64,000 bases of DNA from Cryptomeria japonica (taxonomy: Eukaryota; Streptophyta; Pinopsida; Cupressales; Cupressaceae). The DNA lies in NCBI RefSeq assembly GCF_030272615.1, contig NC_081406.1:247435218-247499217 (forward strand), read 5' to 3'. The position numbers and the translations under genes were made by a program. Position 1 is the stretch's first letter. Each line of letters starts with the position of its first letter. Below the pieces are notes generated by a model that was not told the DNA's origin, made no database searches, and was given only the letters and a program-made list of their open reading frames with translations. Shown here piece after piece: positions 59,620-64,000 of the stretch.

Positions 59620-59805
59620 TCAATTTGGTACAGGGTTAAGGTTCAAATTTAGTTATGTTAGGGTTTAGTTTCTTTTGATTAGATGTAGGGTTAGGGTTAG
59701 GGTTGATGTTTAATTTGGTTTAGTGTTGGTTAGGGATAGGGTTCATTTTGGTTTAATATTCAATTAGGTTTAAGTTTACAATTAGGGTTTAGTTTGTTTT
59801 ATTGT

Positions 59806-59939
59806 TGTTAGTGTTCGGAATAAGCCACACCTGGACCGACGATGGACTGGTCCAAGAGGGGCTAGTAGCTCAGTGTAGAGCACTCCAGTAGCGTATGGAA
59901 GGTCCTAGGTTCGAGTCCTAGCTGGTCCATGTCTCAACA
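59806..59939 (+). repeat. 5' LTR of the miniature element (134 bp)
   Basis: TG...CA ends. It contains a tRNA-like D arm, an anticodon-like arm with an 8-base loop, and a T arm (ctaggttcgagtcctag). Confidence 0.9.
59866..59918 (+). promoter_or_regulatory. Pol III A and B boxes in the 5' LTR of the miniature element
   Basis: A box TAGCTCAGTGT (59866-59876; one base lost, so the last position is T) and B box GGTTCGAGTCC (59908-59918, perfect). Confidence 0.85.
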
Positions 59940-59952
59940 TGGTATATGAGCC
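59940..59952 (+). other. Primer-binding site of the miniature element
   Basis: TGGTATATGAGCC, similar to the initiator-Met type TGGTATCAGAGC with three changes, directly after the LTR. Confidence 0.7.
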
Positions 59953-60002
59953 AGGTCCAGGCTAGGAGCCCCAAGCACATGAGAGGTATGGCTTAAGAGG
60001 GG

Positions 60003-60136
60003 TGTTGGTGTTGGAAATAAGCCACACCTAGACCGACAATGGATTGGTCCAAGAGGGGTAGTAGCTCAGTGGTAGAGCACTCCAGCAACATATGGAAGGT
60101 CTTAGGTTCGAGTCCTAGCTAGTCCATGTCTCAACA
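60003..60136 (+). repeat. 3' LTR of the miniature element (134 bp)
   Basis: Matches the 5' LTR over its full length with about a dozen differences, preceded by the purine tract. Confidence 0.9.
60062..60115 (+). promoter_or_regulatory. Pol III A and B boxes in the 3' LTR of the miniature element
   Basis: A box TAGCTCAGTGG (60062-60072) and B box GGTTCGAGTCC (60105-60115), both full consensus matches. Confidence 0.9.
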
Positions 60137-62345
60137 ATTGTTTAGGTTAAGGTTCAATTTTATTAAAGTTTTTAGTTGGATTTGGTATAGGGTTGACATT
60201 GAATTTGGTATAGGATTAGAATTGAATTTGGTATAGGGTTAGTGTTCAATTTGATTTAGGTTTGAATTAGGTTTATAGTTAACATTCAATTTTGTTTAGT
60301 ATCAGAGTTGACTATGTCAATAGATTTGGGTTAGGTTTAGGTTTAGGGTAGATTGGATTTGGCATATAGTTAGGGTTTAATTCGATGTGTATAAATATCA
60401 TAATTGGTTTACTATAGTTTTATTTAATAAAATAAGTTCATATTGATATTTTATTTGAAAATGGTAGTAAATATTTTATTTTTATTTCTTTTAAACATGG
60501 TTTAAGCACCCAAATGCCACAAAAAGAAGTCTTTTTTTTAATATTAGAGTAGTCACGAGGTCACCATATCCATTCTCAAAATAAACTTTTATTTTTTTAT
60601 CCATATCCATTAATATACTTGAGGAATGATAGATATAGAAACTTGCTTCTAAGGCGCCATTCATTGATAAAAAAATCTATTTTAAAGCATGTTTATGTTC
60701 ATTGAAGGAAATAGATTTTTGGAAATAGAAAGTTACATTTTTAAATACAACTTTAAACATTTCTTCAAAATAAAAATTGAAACTTTAAGCTTTTAATTAC
60801 AATAAAAAACTTTCTAGTTTAATAAAATAAATCTATTCCAATAAAAAAATTCTATTACAATTATTATTTTTTTAATATTCTGTTTTAAAATTACAGTATA
60901 AATTTAAATATTACAATAAATATAAACAACATTAATTTATTCAATTTTTAATATTATAATAGAATTTTCTTTTATCATTATTGATTTAGGAATTTTTGGC
61001 TGTGTGCTTATAAATATCAATTTCTATTTTGAATCAAAATGCCATTTTTTGTTTTGAAGGAAACATTTAAAACAACAATTAAAAATTCAACTTTCTATTT
61101 TAAAAGAGCTATTAACTTCAATGAACATAAACATACTTTTAAAGAGATGTTTCTATCTATGAACAATGCCTTAGGCAAGGTTCTATATCTATCATGCCTC
61201 AAGTATATCTATAACAATAACAGTAAACCAAATTGAATATTAACTATAAAATAAAATAAAATAAAATAAAACATTCTATTTTAATATAAGATATTCTATT
61301 ACAATAAAAAAATTCTATTTTAATAAAAAATATTCTATTCCAATAAGAAAATATTTTATTACAATAAAAAAATATATTTTAATAAAGAAACATTCTACTT
61401 TAATAAGAGGATATAAAATTAAAAAAATTATAATAAATATAAACCACATTAATTTATCAAATTTTTAATATTTTATTAATGAAAATGGCTACCAATCATA
61501 ATTTTTTTTTATAATATGAAGTAAAGTGTAAAAACATATGCTTATCATTAACTACAACATGTAGGCCATGTATTTAGCCAACAATGTAAGTAATACACAA
61601 TCTACCAAAACCACATCTCACTATGATAAAGATGAGGAAAAATGCATTTTATCATAAATACAAATACATTTTGGTATCTCATCACGTTAATAAAAGATGA
61701 AATTAGTACATAAAATATGATAAAATTACTATAAATATATTAAACACATCCATTTGAAGGATGCTCATAGATATTAATCATGTATTTCATATAACTATAC
61801 TAATCAAGGTTTTTTAATATGTATAATATGAAGTTATTTTATTTAACTAAAACTATACTAGACCAATTATGGTATCTAAACTAAATTGAATCGACCCCTT
61901 ACCCTATACCAAATCCAATCTACCCTAAACCTAAACCTAAACCAAAATATATCATGATAGTCAACCCTAGTACTAAACCAAATTGAATGTTCACTACAAA
62001 TCTAAGTCAAACCTAAATCAAATTAAACACTAATAATATACAAAATTCAATCCTAACCCTATACCAAATTCAATCCCAACCATATACCAAATTCAGCCAA
62101 AAGCTTTAAGAAAACTGAACCTTAACTTGATCAATAAACTAAATTGAACCCTAAACCTAGACTTAAACCTAATTGAATATTAAACTAAAATGAACACAAT
62201 CCCTAATCTTATATCGAATCAATCAATAAATCCAACACTAAACCAAATTCAATGTTAACTCTAACTCTAACCCTAACACTAATGAAATCAAATTGAACCC
62301 TAACTCAACAAATTTTAACCTTAACCCTATACCGAATTGAACTTG

Positions 62346-63189
62346 TTAAAAGTTTCAAATTTTTGCTTCTAAAGATGCCTTTTTTGTCCTTCAAGGGCTT
62401 GGGGTTTTAGGATTTTTGAAATGTTTTAAAATTCTGCTAATGTTACCTTTGCAATCTCGAGCTCTATTATATTTTGTAGTTGACTATTGATAGCTATAGT
62501 TAATTTTTTAAGTTGTCGCTTGGAGGGTTCTTGGTCATAAGTTAACTGGCCCTGTTTGTTAGGCTTCCTTATTAGTTCGGTCACTTTAATCAACTTGTCT
62601 TATAGCTTCATATTTTACCCCCCGTGCCTAGGTTTCAATGTTCAAAATGTCCTAGTATATCCCTAGGCCACGACCCCTTTTACCCTTCATAGGTCTCCAC
62701 GTGCTCAAAAAATTCACTTAAGTGTCAACCCTCATATCTCTAGCCATGCATGATAGCGGGATCTACATTATGGTGATAAAGAATTCTACCTTGCGACAGT
62801 TATAGGTCATGGTCTCAGGCCGTGTGGGACAATGTGAAATGTTACTGCTAACAAGAGAATTTCCCTTGCATGATCTTCATGTTTGAAAAATTGCGCATGT
62901 GGGCTAATAAATTAGTTGGAAGAGGTGCAAATATTTACCTTGCATGGTGTCATCCTGATGCAGTTATAAGGATGACCGAGTCACCATACAGGACAACAGG
63001 AACTGAGAAATGGTGTTGAAATATTTGCCCACAACATAGCTCACAGATTGAGTTTGTTGACGCTACAGGGTAAGCATATGAGTGAGGAACAAGTGTCCCC
63101 ACTATCTCACATGATCATAGGAAAGGATGAAGTCATCCTTTTCCCGCACAGGTTTGAAAAGAAAATAATATATGGATGACTTCATCATG
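62346..63189. other. Non-repetitive-looking sequence with no gene I can support
   Basis: Mixed composition between the inverted repeat and the last LTR. It holds no long open frame, and I see no terminal repeats. Confidence 0.5.
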
Positions 63190-64000
63190 TGTTGCATTGG
63201 TTTTTTCATTGATGTCAACACTTGTCTTCTTGGAGGTCTACATTATGTTCACTGGTATGGTTAGTGGCTTATGCACAGTCACCAGTATGTGTTCACCAAC
63301 AGGTTATATTGTTCACCGAGAGTGATGATGACTTGTTATCATCTGGAGATCATTTGGTTATGTTGAAGACATGGATTGGAAGTTTGGATTTGGTGTTTTC
63401 TTATTGGTCTAATTGGGTTGACAGATTTGCCTTTACTTGGCAAATAGGTCTAGGTTATGAACTAGTACATGTTATCTATTCCAGATCAGCACGACACATT
63501 GTGGAGATTGTTTATTGATTGGATGTTGTGGTAAATGTATTGAGCCAACATGTTGTATCACATCAAGACTTATTTGTAATTGATTTAATTATAATATCTT
63601 TAGTGATCCAACCTATACATTTGGTCTTAGGTTTTGTATAAATGATTGTAAGATCTTATTGAAGATCGGGATATAGGATCATGGTATGAGTGTGTTCAAA
63701 TATTGAAGAGCGAAAATAAGCAAATCCTTGTGTGAATCACACAGACATTATTTGAAGGTTGAAGGAAGGTTATGAAGGTGTTTTGGCACTCATGTTCAGA
63801 GCTTAACCGGCATTGAATCCAGCATTGGAGATGCTATTTTGAGCAGTAAATTATCATTGGATTTAACTATCCAATTGTGTAGTCAATGTGACTCCTATTT
63901 TGTGATTGAGCAGTGAGCTCTAGGCGGTTGGCCTTTCTGCATGTGCAGACCCCATTTGTATACACTTACTATCTGTAGTAGTATCATCTGATTGTGGGTA
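63190..64000 (+). repeat. LTR of the H family, cut by the window edge
   Basis: Starts tgttgcattggttttttc and aligns with solo LTR H from near its start (cattgatgtcaacacttg; ttatgcacagtcaccagt; attccagatcagcacgaca) to about 15840. Solo or full element cannot be told. Confidence 0.8.

Larger units (their letters stand above)
59806..60136 (+). mobile_element. Complete 331-bp miniature LTR retrotransposon (TRIM/SMART type) with tRNA-like LTRs
   Basis: Two 134-bp LTRs, 59806-59939 (tgttagtgttcggaat ... tctcaaca) and 60003-60136 (tgttggtgttggaaat ... tctcaaca). Between them 63 bp: a primer-binding site TGGTATATGAGCC directly after the first LTR and a purine tract ttaagagggg directly before the second. 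Target duplications attgt (59801-59805, 60137-60141) are perfect. The opposite palindrome arm near 62117-62150 lacks the insert. No coding capacity. Each LTR contains a tRNA-like stretch with Pol III boxes. Confidence 0.92.
59620..62345. repeat. Long diverged inverted repeat of telomere-like words with AT-rich centre
   Basis: The left arm (from about 59620, TTAGGG-like) is matched by the reverse complement of the right arm (ending about 62345). Anchors: aatattcaattaggtttaag at 59757-59776 versus 62162-62181; gttgactat at 60307 versus 61957-61965; tatacttgag at 60614 versus about 61198-61207. The fold centre is near 60.9-61.0 kb. Arms differ at roughly a fifth of bases and by indels. No transposase frame is seen. 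Confidence 0.75.

Noticed and set aside
59860-60126. Two genuine tRNA genes
   Set aside because: A and B boxes and a good T arm are present, but the 5' acceptor half does not pair with the 3' half and the anticodon loop has eight bases. The copies are parts of LTRs.
59806-60136. Tandem SINE dimer
   Set aside because: Both repeats have TG...CA ends, a primer-binding site and purine tract lie exactly at the inner borders, and the target duplication is 5 bp, all of which fit an LTR element better.

Overview
This window looks like an intergenic, transposon-packed stretch of a large plant nuclear genome, most likely a gymnosperm (a conifer is my best guess; this rests on the density and style of the elements, not on a marker gene). 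I see no host gene I can defend. Nearly all 64 kb can be assigned to LTR retrotransposons, one tRNA-derived SINE, one miniature LTR element and old AT-rich repeat. Most coding frames are broken by stops or frameshifts.

Layout. 1-4988: a non-autonomous Copia-type element on the minus strand (A2; 5' LTR at 4087-4988, coiled-coil/zinc-knuckle gag, unknown second ORF running off the left edge), interrupted inside its gag by a 5'-truncated Copia element (A1, 1152-about 3085). 5699-20451: element B (minus), a relative of A2 with both LTRs and no recognisable pol. It carries a nested plus-strand Copia element C (10972-18905), which carries a solo LTR H (15022-16095). 20452-22646: unassigned old sequence with a 299-bp tandem duplication. 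22647-43709: Copia element D (minus, target-site duplication aaata). Its 5' LTR is split by Copia element E (27663-42399), whose 3' LTR is split by F (28281-36189, duplication aattt), a non-autonomous Gypsy-type element coding for gag and a protease remnant but no RT or integrase. 43710-46292: old repeat, a solo LTR (43841-44717, duplication agttt) and a tRNA-derived SINE (45836-46259). 46293-59109: Gypsy/Tat-type element G (plus, duplication attat), the youngest-looking element, with a long pol frame, two RNase H domains and, antisense in its 3' region, a spliced-looking plant mobile domain (PMD) gene. 59110-62345: telomere-like degenerate repeats forming a diverged long inverted repeat, one arm of which holds a complete 331-bp miniature LTR element. 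63190-64000: start of another LTR of the H family.

How things fit together. F and G share primer-binding site, polypurine tract, LTR start and a GC-rich dyad motif. F keeps a gag domain and lacks RT/integrase; G keeps RT/RNase H/integrase and shows no gag domain or zinc knuckle. They look like two halves of one replication system. A2 and B form a second non-autonomous group whose LTRs, PBS and PPT resemble those of the Copia elements D and E and which may be mobilised by them. The miniature element at 59806-60136 has LTRs made largely of a tRNA-like sequence with Pol III A and B boxes, and is proven as an insertion by a perfect target duplication and an empty site in the opposite palindrome arm.

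Insertion order, by nesting: B before C before H; D before E before F; the palindrome before the miniature element; the AT-rich repeat before the SINE and G.
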